NCBI GenBank assembly: GCA_937949615.1
Contig: CALEDQ010000031.1
Span: 203,504 to 267,503, forward strand
From: an uncultured bacterium
GTDB lineage: Bacteria; Muiribacteriota; Ozemobacteria; Ozemobacterales; Ozemobacteraceae
Reading direction: 5' to 3'
Length of the DNA stretch: 64,000 nucleotides
In this document: positions 26,354 to 35,606 of the stretch, piece after piece
Layout of the letters: each line of letters begins with the position of its first letter
Numbering within the stretch: position 1 is the stretch's first letter
The notes under the pieces: generated by a model
What the model saw: only the letters and a program-made list of their open reading frames with translations
Databases searched by the model: none
What the model was told of the DNA's origin: nothing
Made by a program: the position numbers and the translations under genes

Positions 26354-28042
26354 TTACTCCTCTGTGTTTTTGTTGAATGTTTCTGCGACAGGAAGCTGAA
26401 TACAGAATTCAGTTATGCCAGATTCAAGCCTTGTGGCTTCGATTTTCCCATGGTGGCCGTCAATGATTGCCTGACAGATGACCAGGCCAAGACCGGTTCC
26501 CTGAGCTTTGGTAGTGAATAGCGGTTCAAAAATATGTTCAGGCAGACATTCGAAGCCGCGCCCGTGATCCTGAACCTTGATTTTTACGTGGTCCTGAAAA
26601 ATTTCGCTGCCGATACGCATGGTTTTGGGATCGATATCGTGCATCGCTTCGAGGGCGTTGCGGGCCAGATTGCTGAAAACCTGCTGCATTGCCTTGCTGT
26701 CTATCATCAGCCCGAGATGTTCATTCGCCGGTTTCTCGACGACGAGTTTCAGTTCCTTGAAGGCCGACTCATTTCTGATGAAGTTTTCAATCTGCCCGAT
26801 GAAGGCCCCGAGAGTGACTGGGCTCAACTGTGGCTGGGTGCGGCCGGTATAAGTTCGCAGAGTGCTGATGATGTCGCGACACCTTCGAACTTCTTCAATA
26901 ATGGCATCGAAGTCTTCAGGCGGAATACTGCTGCCCGTCGCGGCAGCTTCTTTGAGCATGCTGGCGGTCACCAGAATCGTGCCGAGCGGGTTGTTGATTT
27001 CGTGCGCGATGCCGGCAGAAAAACGGCCGAGCGCCGCCATCTTGTCTTTCTGGGCCAGCTCTTTCTGCACCTCGATCAATCTTGACTGTGCCAGCGAAAG
27101 TTCGCGCACCATGCGATTAAAACTCATTGCAACATTTTCGATTTCATTGCCACTGTTCTGCATGGGTGGCTTATCGAGCGGAATCTCTCGCCAATGCCCG
27201 TCGGCAACCTGTTCCATACCATGCTTGAGAGCGTTGAGCGGGGCGAAAAGCCTGACACCCAGAAAAAAACCAAGAATCAGCAGCCCGATAACCTCGAGAA
27301 CCGCAAGGCGCAGCATCAGCTGATCGACAAGATCGCGAGACAGGGTTGCCCGCTGTGCCGGGTAGCCGGTCAGAAGCATGACACCGTTTTTTTCCTGAAA
27401 AACTCTGACACGATAGAGATCATCGCCGACCTGCAGCTGATGAGTAATGTTTTCGCGGCTCAGGTTAAGCAACGAAACCTGCTCCGGGTTGAAACCGCGC
27501 GCCATCAGTATTCCCTGTTGGTCAAAAATACAGAAAAAGTCTGGTAGATTGGCAAGCAGTGCCGGTGATCTTGCCAGAATCAGACTGAGTCCGTCAGAGG
27601 CAAGAGGAATTTCTGCCGCCAGATAACCCTTATATGAAAAAGGACCGGAACTGGCAATTCTTACCGGCAGCCCAGGATTGGTAACTGGCCTGATAAAAGC
27701 TGCCTGACCAAATATCAGAGGCCGCCCGTCTTTAAATACCTCAAGCCAGTCAGCTCCAAGCGCTGATTTTATTTTCTCTGCCTGCCGCTGCTGCACCGGC
27801 AGCTGATTTTCGAAAAACCTGCTGTCGGCAAAGGCGGTGGCCGTTTCGCCAGCCAGGCGGACAAGTGTTGTCTGGCCGACTGTCAGACCGCTTAACAGCT
27901 GCTGCCGAAGGTTCTCGAGCTTGCTCAGGTCGGAGATGTCGAGCGAAAAACCCAGGCTTTGCGCCGCCCAGAAAGAGACGACCGATACAACCACGATCGT
28001 CAGAAGGGCAAAACCCAAAGCTATTCTTAATCTGATCCCCAT
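26354..28042 (-). CDS. Sensor histidine kinase with periplasmic domain
   Basis: 562 residues. Membrane helix 1 near 9-27, a periplasmic sensor region ~28-240, membrane helix 2 ~243-266, HAMP ~266-318, then DHp with His347 in SAGIAHEINNPLG, and an HATPase domain with NLARNALEAMHD, DHGRGFE and GTGLGLVICQ. These are the complete kinase motifs for phosphotransfer to the adjacent NtrC-type regulator. No Shine-Dalgarno site precedes the ATG. TGTACA-17-TAAAAT lies close upstream, so the transcript may have almost no leader. First gene of a four-gene operon. The ligand is unknown. Confidence 0.93.
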   Translation of the reverse strand: MGIRLRIALGFALLTIVVVSVVSFWAAQSLGFSLDISDLSKLENLRQQLLSGLTVGQTTLVRLAGETATAFADSRFFENQLPVQQRQAEKIKSALGADWLEVFKDGRPLIFGQAAFIRPVTNPGLPVRIASSGPFSYKGYLAAEIPLASDGLSLILARSPALLANLPDFFCIFDQQGILMARGFNPEQVSLLNLSRENITHQLQVGDDLYRVRVFQEKNGVMLLTGYPAQRATLSRDLVDQLMLRLAVLEVIGLLILGFFLGVRLFAPLNALKHGMEQVADGHWREIPLDKPPMQNSGNEIENVAMSFNRMVRELSLAQSRLIEVQKELAQKDKMAALGRFSAGIAHEINNPLGTILVTASMLKEAAATGSSIPPEDFDAIIEEVRRCRDIISTLRTYTGRTQPQLSPVTLGAFIGQIENFIRNESAFKELKLVVEKPANEHLGLMIDSKAMQQVFSNLARNALEAMHDIDPKTMRIGSEIFQDHVKIKVQDHGRGFECLPEHIFEPLFTTKAQGTGLGLVICQAIIDGHHGKIEATRLESGITEFCIQLPVAETFNKNTEE

Positions 28043-28051
28043 ATTGCCAAC

Positions 28052-28080
28052 ATTTTACCCCAGACCGCCACCCCTGTACA
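28052..28080 (-). promoter_or_regulatory. Promoter of the kinase-regulator operon
   Basis: TGTACA, 17 bases and TAAAAT on the minus strand, ending 9 bases before the ATG at 28042. The predicted leader is about 3 bases. Confidence 0.5.
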
Positions 28081-28098
28081 GGATTTATTGCTGAATGC

Positions 28099-28160
28099 AA
28101 AAAGGGCTGCTGACAGTTCCCTGAGTGATTTGCACCGGCTCAGGGCTTATCAGACAGCCC
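28099..28160 (-). terminator. Terminator of pgk-tpiA
   Basis: On the minus strand GGGCTG pairs with CAGCCC around an inner CCCTGAG/CTCAGGG stem, followed by a T-run (28103-28099). It begins 19 bases after the tpiA stop. Confidence 0.8.
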
Positions 28161-28178
28161 CCATGAAACCTGAACGGA

Positions 28179-28927
28179 TCAGAACCTGGTCAATTTTGCA
28201 AAAGAATCGGCCTCCAGGCTGGCTCCGCCAACCAGCGCCCCATCTATGCCGTCCTGCTCCATATAAGTGCTGATGTTTTCAGGTTTTACCGAACCACCAT
28301 AAAGAATACGAACCTTCGCGGCTGTTTCACTGCCGTAGCGGCTGTGAATGAATTCGCGAATCAGTGCGATCGCATCCTTTGCATCCTTGGTTGTGGCGTT
28401 CTTACCGGTGCCAATGGCCCATACCGGCTCATACGCAATGACAATACCGCGCAGGTGCTGTTCTGAAACACCCTTGAGGTTCTTTTCGAGCTGATTGAGA
28501 ATCACCTGATCGGTAAGATTCTTTTCGCGTTCTTCAAGCTTCTCACCGACGCACAGAACCGGAATCAGACCCTTGGCAAAAGCCGCGAGCACCTTTTTGT
28601 TGATCAGTTCATCGCTTTCGCCAAAAACCCAGCGGCGTTCAGAATGGCCAAGAATGACGAATTCGCAGTTGAGGTCCTTGAGCATGGCCGGTGAAACTTC
28701 ACCGGTGAAAGCGCCCTTTTCTTCGAAATACATATTCTGGGCCCCGAGAAGCACCTGGCTGCCTTCCCGCCCCTGGTCAACTGCGTTGATAAGGGTGAAT
28801 GGCGGGCAGACCAGCACGTCGACGTCTTTCAGGTCGGCGATTTTCGGTAACAGCTCAGCCATGAAAGCTTTGGCTTCCTGCGTGGTCTTGTGCATTTTCC
28901 AGTTGGCGGCGATAAGAGGTCTTCGGC

Positions 28928-28931
<4 letters not shown>
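28179..28931 (-). CDS. tpiA: Triosephosphate isomerase
   Basis: 250 residues, the usual length. It interconverts dihydroxyacetone phosphate and glyceraldehyde 3-phosphate. The N-terminus RPLIAANWKMHKT carries the substrate Lys, GHSERRWVFGE the catalytic His, and YEPVWAIGTGK the catalytic Glu followed by the flexible loop. The start overlaps the pgk stop by 4 bases (ATGA), so the two genes are translationally coupled. An unusually tidy terminator follows. Confidence 0.97.
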
Positions 28932-30139
<1,208 letters not shown>

Positions 30140-30172
30140 TTTTGCCTCCATTAAACGGGGGGTAGAGAGAAA

Positions 30173-30178
30173 ATTATA
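30173..30178 (-). promoter_or_regulatory. -10 box candidate for pgk-tpiA
   Basis: A perfect TATAAT on the minus strand about 35 bases before the pgk ATG and right after the gap terminator. The expected -35 position falls in the terminator stem and is poor. Confidence 0.4.
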
Positions 30179-30188
30179 ACGGAAAAAA

Positions 30189-30224
30189 CAAAAGCAGGGA
30201 ACCCCTCTTGATCAGGTTCCCTGC
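30189..30224 (-). terminator. Terminator of gap
   Basis: A perfect 10-bp stem GCAGGGAACC/GGTTCCCTGC with a T-run on the minus strand, 29 bases after the gap stop. Confidence 0.85.
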
Positions 30225-30253
30225 TGATTGTTCAAGGTATTCTAAAAGCCCTG

Positions 30254-31258
30254 TTACTTCTTGCTGGCCATGTAGAGGACCAGGTCGACGACGCGGTTGC
30301 TGTAGCCCCACTCGTTGTCATACCATGACACGACCTTGACGAATTTGTCGTTGAGAGAGATGCCGGCGTCGGCATCGAAAATGCTCGAACGTGCATCGCC
30401 GACGAAATCGGTTGATACGACTGCGTCTTCAGTGTAGCCGAGAATGCCCTTCATGGTGGTTTCAGAGGCTTCTTTCATGGCGGCTTTGATCTGATCGTAG
30501 GTGGCCGGTTTTTCGAGGCGGCAGGTCAGATCTACGACTGAAACGTCAGGGGTCGGTACGCGGAAAGCCATACCGGTGAGTTTGCCGTTCAGAGACGGAA
30601 TAACTTTGCCGACGGCTTTGGCAGCGCCGGTTGATGACGGAATGATGTTCTGGGCAGCGCCGCGGCCACCGCGCCAGTCTTTGGCAGACGGGCCGTCAAC
30701 GGTTTTCTGAGTGGCGGTGGTGGCGTGCACGGTGGTCATCAGGCCTTCGACGATACCGAATTTGTCATGCAGAACTTTGGCGATCGGGGCCAGACAGTTG
30801 GTGGTGCATGAAGCGTTCGAAACGATGTCGACCGAGGGATTGTATGAACTTTCGTTAACGCCCATGACGATCATCGGTGTGTCGTCTTTGGACGGGGCTG
30901 ACATGATTACTTTTTTGGCGCCGGCGGCGATGTGCTTGGCGGCGGTTTCTTTGGTCAGGAAGAGGCCGGTTGATTCGACGACGTATTCGGCGCCGACTTC
31001 GTTCCATTTAAGGTTTGCGGGGTCTTTTTCGGCGGTAACGCGAATGGCTTTGCCGTTAACGACGAGCTTGCCGTCTTTAACATGAACTTCACCCTTGAAA
31101 AGACCGTGGGTTGAGTCATATTTCAGCATGTATGCCATGTAGTCGACGTCGATGAGATCGTTGATGCCAACCACTTCGATTTTGGGGTTGTTGATTGCTG
31201 CTCTGAAAACCAGGCGGCCGATGCGACCAAAGCCATTGATTCCTAATTTTACTGCCAT
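30254..31258 (-). CDS. gap: Glyceraldehyde-3-phosphate dehydrogenase
   Basis: 334 residues, usual length for NAD-dependent GAPDH. GINGFGRIGRLVFR is the Rossmann motif, and SNASCTTNCLAPIAKVLHDK carries the catalytic Cys with its neighbouring Thr and Asn. WYDNEWGYSNRVVDL is the conserved C-terminal segment. An Asp at the end of the second strand (GINDLI) fits preference for NAD over NADP. GGAGG precedes the ATG. It has its own promoter and terminator, so it is expressed apart from pgk-tpiA although on the same strand. Confidence 0.97.
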   Translation of the reverse strand: MAVKLGINGFGRIGRLVFRAAINNPKIEVVGINDLIDVDYMAYMLKYDSTHGLFKGEVHVKDGKLVVNGKAIRVTAEKDPANLKWNEVGAEYVVESTGLFLTKETAAKHIAAGAKKVIMSAPSKDDTPMIVMGVNESSYNPSVDIVSNASCTTNCLAPIAKVLHDKFGIVEGLMTTVHATTATQKTVDGPSAKDWRGGRGAAQNIIPSSTGAAKAVGKVIPSLNGKLTGMAFRVPTPDVSVVDLTCRLEKPATYDQIKAAMKEASETTMKGILGYTEDAVVSTDFVGDARSSIFDADAGISLNDKFVKVVSWYDNEWGYSNRVVDLVLYMASKK

Positions 31259-31336
31259 TTTTTTGCCTCCGAATTATTTATATGAGTATCGGGTTGTGAA
31301 AAAGAGAACAAAGAACATTAAAATTTACACGAACTC

Positions 31337-31366
31337 TTTTTACTTTGTCCGGGTACTTCTTGTCAA
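31337..31366 (-). promoter_or_regulatory. gap promoter
   Basis: Perfect TTGACA, 18 bases and TAAAAA on the minus strand, predicting a leader of about 70 bases. Confidence 0.65.
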
Positions 31367-31390
31367 TCCCCCAATTATTTTTGCTGGGCA

Positions 31391-31421
31391 AAAAAACATC
31401 CCCGCCTTGCGACGGGGATGT
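31391..31421 (-). terminator. Terminator of cmk-rpsA
   Basis: ACATCCCCG pairs with CGGGGATGT around an 8-base loop, followed by T7 on the minus strand, 58 bases after the stop at 31480. Confidence 0.85.
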
Positions 31422-31479
31422 CTGTCGAACTGTTTAACGGGGCGCCCTTCGACCTGCCGGGCAGGCTCAGGGGCTTAGA

Positions 31480-34194
31480 TTACTTGTCGAGCTTTGATTT
31501 GAAAGACTCGAGCTGAGCTTTGAGCAGGTCGCCGATGGTATCAGAGAAACCAGATTCTGATTCAGCCTGGTATTTCTTGAGTTCCTTGGCATCGCTGTCC
31601 ATGTTGGCTTCTTTGATCGAGAGTTTCAGGCGGCGGTTTTTGCGGTCGAGTTCGAGAACCTTGTAGGTTACGGTGTCGCCCTGCTTGACCACTTCAGACG
31701 GGCTGTTAACACGCTGAGCTGACAGCTGAGAGATGTGAACGAAGCCGATGACGCCTTCAGTGACTTCAACTTCTACGCCATTGTCGAGCAGAGTGGCAAT
31801 TTTGCCCTGATGCACGCTGTCTTTGCCGAACTTGCGTTCAACATCTTTCCAGGGGTCATCCTGGAGGCGGCGCAGAGAGAGACCGATTTTCTGCTTGCCT
31901 TTGTCGATTTCATAGACCATGACGTTGACCTGATCGCCAACCTTGAGAGCGGCGCCCGGATTTTCAACGTCATTCTGCCATGAGAATTCAGAAACGTGCA
32001 GCAGACCTTCGAGACCGTTTTCGAGCTGAATGAAGGCACCATAGGGAACCAGATTCTTAACGACGCCGGTAACCTGATCGCCGATTTTGTATTCGTATTC
32101 AACTTTTTCCCAGGGGTCGGTGGTGGTCTGTTTCAGGCCAAGTGACAGTCTGTGGTTGGCAGTGTCGATATTGAGGATCTTGACCTTGATTTCCTGACCC
32201 TTTTCGAGAATTTCTTTCGGGTGGCTGACTTTTTTGACCCAGTCCATGTCAGAGACATGCAGCAGGCCTTCGACGCCCTGAGCGATTTCGATAAAGGCAC
32301 CAAAGTCGGTCATGTTGTTAACCTTGCCGGTTACCACATCGCCGATTTTGTATTTGGAAGTGACCTGTTCCCACGGATGGGGCAGAACTTCTTTGTATGA
32401 CAGAGAAATGCGTTTCTTTTCTTTGTCGATTTCTTTGACGACGATGTCGATTGAGTCGCCGGTTTTTACGACTTCGCTCGGATGCTTGATGTTTCTGGCC
32501 CATGACAGGTCAGAAATGTGCACGAGGCCTTCAACGCCTTCTTCGAGTTCAACGAAAGCGCCGAAATCCATGAGGTTTTTAACCTTGCCATGATATTTCT
32601 GGCCGACTTTGTAGCGGTTGTCAACGGTTTCCCAGGGGTTGTCTTTTTTCTGCTTGATGCCGAGGCTGATTTTGCCTTTTTCGACATCCATTTTCAGAAT
32701 CTTGGCTTCGATGGTTTCGCCCGGCTGAACGACTTCGCGCGGGTTGGAAATCACTGACCAGCTGAGGTCGTTGCGGTGAATGAGGCCTTCAACGCCATCG
32801 CCGAGGTCGACGAATGCGCCGTATTCAACGATTCTTGAAACAATGCCCTTGATGACATCGTCAACATGGAATTTTTCGAAGATTTCGTTTTTGCGTTTGT
32901 CGCGAACCTTGTCAAGAATGGCGCGTTCAGAAACGACGACATTCTTGCGGCGGCGGTCATATTCAGTGATAACCATCGGGAATTTCTTGCCGATGCTTTC
33001 TTTGGCGTTTTTGCCGTGTGACAGCTGGCTCTGGGGCAGGAAGGCTCTGACGCCGAGAACGCTGACGTTGTAACCGCCCTTGATGCGTTCTTTGATTTCG
33101 CCTTCGACCGGAGTCTTATTTTTGAAAGCTTCGTCGAGGTCATCCCATGAACCGAGTTCCTGGGCGCGGCGCAGAGAGAGCAGAAGCTGCCCGTGGCCGT
33201 CGTCAACCTTTTTGACGTAGACTTTAATTTCGTCGCCAACGTTATATTTGCCTTCTTCGCCATCGAGTTCGTCAGTCGGAATGATGCCGTCGGATTTGTA
33301 GCCGAGGTCGACATAAATACCGCTCTGGTTCTTCTCAATAACGGTGCCGGTTACAATGGCCCCTCTGGAGATTGTTCGGAACTCACTGTTCAGCGCTTCC
33401 TCCATTGTCATCTGGTTCTCTTCGGCGCTATCAGCCTGTTCCTGGTGAGTGTTTTTAACTTGAGTCATACGTTCCTCCATTGGGATCAACTTGTCCCGGG
33501 TATTAGTTACGATTATGATAATCCGATCGATAACCTGATCAATGGTCATCGCGGTAGTATCCAGCAATACGGCTCCGTCAGCCTGTTTGAGCGGAGCAAA
33601 TTCACGGTTCGAGTCATATTCGTCGCGTTTGGCGATTTCCTGTTTCAGGCTCTCGAGATCGGCTTCAAAGCCCTTCTCGTGCAGGTCATGCAGGCGACGT
33701 CTGGCTCTTTCCTCGATCGAGGCGGTCAGAAAGATTTTGGTGCGGGCATCCGGGAAAACGACCGAGCCGATGTCACGGCCGTCGACAACCCATTTGCCTT
33801 TTTTGCCGATCTGTCTCTGCAGAGCGGTCATGCATTCGCGCACTCCCTGGTTGGCGGCTACGGCAGAAACATTGCGGGCCACTTCGGGTTTGCGGATATC
33901 GTGTGTCACTTCGATATCTTTAAGAAAAACACGCGGTTGTGAGGAATTCTTGCAGGTTTCAAAGCGCAGACCGCATTCACTGGCGCAACGGCGCATGGCG
34001 GCGACATCAGAAAAGTCGATGTTTTCCTGCTGGGCTTTGAGAGTCACGGCGCGATACATGGCGCCGGTATCGAGGTAACCATAACCAAGCTTGTCGGCAG
34101 CCATGCGGGCTACCGTACTTTTACCAGCACCGGCGGGACCGTCGATGGCGACTATATCAAAACCTGTCTTACTGGGCGTCTGCAAGGTGTGCAA
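31480..34194 (-). CDS. cmk-rpsA: Fused cytidylate kinase and ribosomal protein S1
   Basis: 904 residues from a TTG start with AGGAG just upstream. Residues ~10-230 are cytidylate kinase (Walker A DGPAGAGKSTVARM, YLDTGAMYRAVTL, WVVDGRDIGSVVFPD), which phosphorylates CMP. From ~270 on there are seven S1-type OB motifs, each beginning like VTGTVIEKNQSG or VTGKVNNMTDFG; E. coli S1 has six. The S1 part should bind mRNA and the 30S subunit. Cmk-S1 fusions are known in some bacteria. At residue 243, inside the linker, there is a GGAGG site followed by an in-frame ATG, so a free S1 protein of 662 residues may also be made. Same strand as aroA. Confidence 0.92.
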   Translation of the reverse strand: MHTLQTPSKTGFDIVAIDGPAGAGKSTVARMAADKLGYGYLDTGAMYRAVTLKAQQENIDFSDVAAMRRCASECGLRFETCKNSSQPRVFLKDIEVTHDIRKPEVARNVSAVAANQGVRECMTALQRQIGKKGKWVVDGRDIGSVVFPDARTKIFLTASIEERARRRLHDLHEKGFEADLESLKQEIAKRDEYDSNREFAPLKQADGAVLLDTTAMTIDQVIDRIIIIVTNTRDKLIPMEERMTQVKNTHQEQADSAEENQMTMEEALNSEFRTISRGAIVTGTVIEKNQSGIYVDLGYKSDGIIPTDELDGEEGKYNVGDEIKVYVKKVDDGHGQLLLSLRRAQELGSWDDLDEAFKNKTPVEGEIKERIKGGYNVSVLGVRAFLPQSQLSHGKNAKESIGKKFPMVITEYDRRRKNVVVSERAILDKVRDKRKNEIFEKFHVDDVIKGIVSRIVEYGAFVDLGDGVEGLIHRNDLSWSVISNPREVVQPGETIEAKILKMDVEKGKISLGIKQKKDNPWETVDNRYKVGQKYHGKVKNLMDFGAFVELEEGVEGLVHISDLSWARNIKHPSEVVKTGDSIDIVVKEIDKEKKRISLSYKEVLPHPWEQVTSKYKIGDVVTGKVNNMTDFGAFIEIAQGVEGLLHVSDMDWVKKVSHPKEILEKGQEIKVKILNIDTANHRLSLGLKQTTTDPWEKVEYEYKIGDQVTGVVKNLVPYGAFIQLENGLEGLLHVSEFSWQNDVENPGAALKVGDQVNVMVYEIDKGKQKIGLSLRRLQDDPWKDVERKFGKDSVHQGKIATLLDNGVEVEVTEGVIGFVHISQLSAQRVNSPSEVVKQGDTVTYKVLELDRKNRRLKLSIKEANMDSDAKELKKYQAESESGFSDTIGDLLKAQLESFKSKLDK
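33466..33478 (-). promoter_or_regulatory. Internal ribosome site for separate S1 synthesis
   Basis: On the minus strand GGAGG, 5 bases, then ATG (codon 243 of the fusion). It lies exactly between the Cmk domain and the first S1 motif. Neighbouring genes use the same kind of site. Confidence 0.5.
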
Positions 34195-34245
34195 CGAACT
34201 CCTGTGAACTCATCGGTTGGAAATATAAACCGACTAATGGGCGAT

Positions 34246-34274
34246 ATCGTACACTATTTTTGTTGTTTGTGCAA
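34246..34274 (-). promoter_or_regulatory. cmk-rpsA promoter candidate
   Basis: TTGCAC, 17 bases and TACGAT on the minus strand, with a leader of about 45 bases before the TTG start. Confidence 0.5.
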
Positions 34275-34299
34275 CTAAAAAAGTGACGGAAAACTTTTT

Positions 34300-34315
34300 G
34301 TAAAAAGCTTTTTAC
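34300..34315. repeat. 16-bp perfect palindrome after aroA
   Basis: GTAAAAAGCTTTTTAC reads the same on both strands and begins 1 base after the aroA stop. It could form a weak A/T-rich hairpin at the aroA mRNA end, but too weak to be a convincing terminator. Confidence 0.4.
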
Positions 34316-34316
34316 T

Positions 34317-35606
34317 TCAGCCTTTGATGCAGCTTTGCAGGTGATTGAAGAAGTCCGGAAAAGAAATATTTACGCAATCGGGATTTTTTATAAACAGTCC
34401 ATTTTCGCTGCGGCTGGCAAGAATGGCAAAAGCCATCGCCAGGCGGTGATCACCGGCAGGATCAACCTCGATTGCTTCTGGCATACGGCTGTTGCCGGCA
34501 ATATAAAACCCGTCAGGCAGCTCACGGCATGTTACGCCGGCTTTCTGAAGCTGGCTGACGAGGCTGCTGATGCGGTCGGTTTCCTTGCGGCGCAGTTCTG
34601 AAGCTCCGGTTACCCTTGATGGCCCGTCGGCAAAAGCCATCGCGGCTGCCAGTGCCGGCAGTTCGTCAATAAGCGACGGTATCTCGGCTGGCGAAATCTC
34701 GACGCCATGTAGAGCGCCGCCTGTAATGGTTGCGGTACCTGATTGCTCCTGTTGCATTTCAGTCTGTTCGCTGAACGAAATGCCGGCTCCCATTCTTTTC
34801 AGTACATTGAAAAAGCCGGTTCGGCCAGGGTTGAGCAGAATGTTTTCCAGCTCGATGTGGCTCCCGGGAAAAATCGCGGCAGCCACGGCAAAAAATGCGG
34901 CACTGCTGACATCGCCCGGAATGGTGAATGAAAAATCGCCGGCAGGCATGAATGGCCCGTTAAGACAGATTCTGCCGGCATCCTTGGTAATGTCGGCCCC
35001 GAGAAATTTCAGCAGTTTCTCTGTGTGATCGCGGCTCGTAAAAGGCTCTTCAATAACCGTGCTACCGGCAGCATACAGCCCGGCAAACAGCAGAGCCGAT
35101 TTGACCTGCGCCGAGTTGTGGCGATTGCAGAAGGTCGTTGGCGTCAAAGTTGGTCGACCGCTGATGCGAACCGGCAGAGTGCCGGTATCTGAACATTCGA
35201 TTTCTGCACCCATCTGGCGTAATGGTTCGACTACCCGCAGCATTGGCCGGCGCGACAACGAAACATCGCCGGTCAGAATGTATTTGCCGGGCCGTCCGGC
35301 AAGAATACCGGCCAGAAGCCTGGCGGTGGTGCCGGAGTTGCCGCAATCGAGCTCGGCGGGTGCTGAACAGGCTGGAGTCGCCCGCTGGCTATTGTGCAGT
35401 CGAATTGTTTTTTGGTCGCGCCGAACTACAACGCCCAGCTTTTCGACAAGCTTCAGACTGGTTTCTACGTCGACGCAGTCTGACATATTGATCAGTTCGA
35501 GATTGCCTTCGAGCAGCAGGCTGATCAGAAGCAGCCGGTGCGAGATCGATTTGTCGCCCGGAAAACTCAGTCTGCCGGCAATCTGCCGCGCCGGTTCAAG
35601 AAACAT
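34317..35606 (-). CDS. aroA: EPSP synthase (shikimate pathway)
   Basis: 429 residues from the ATG at 35606. The upstream in-frame codons lie within the preceding gene. Joins shikimate 3-phosphate with phosphoenolpyruvate. FPGDKSISHRLLL carries the substrate Lys and Ser, DCGNSGTTARLLAGIL is the PEP-binding segment, and GDVSLSRRPMLR and SRDHTEKLLKFLG are typical. The family's second substrate Lys/Arg region (DHRLAMAFAILA) is near the end. It overlaps the preceding cysteine-desulfidase-like gene by 11 bases, an unusual partner. The gap to cmk-rpsA is 122 bases with its own promoter. Confidence 0.95.
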   Translation of the reverse strand: MFLEPARQIAGRLSFPGDKSISHRLLLISLLLEGNLELINMSDCVDVETSLKLVEKLGVVVRRDQKTIRLHNSQRATPACSAPAELDCGNSGTTARLLAGILAGRPGKYILTGDVSLSRRPMLRVVEPLRQMGAEIECSDTGTLPVRISGRPTLTPTTFCNRHNSAQVKSALLFAGLYAAGSTVIEEPFTSRDHTEKLLKFLGADITKDAGRICLNGPFMPAGDFSFTIPGDVSSAAFFAVAAAIFPGSHIELENILLNPGRTGFFNVLKRMGAGISFSEQTEMQQEQSGTATITGGALHGVEISPAEIPSLIDELPALAAAMAFADGPSRVTGASELRRKETDRISSLVSQLQKAGVTCRELPDGFYIAGNSRMPEAIEVDPAGDHRLAMAFAILASRSENGLFIKNPDCVNISFPDFFNHLQSCIKG

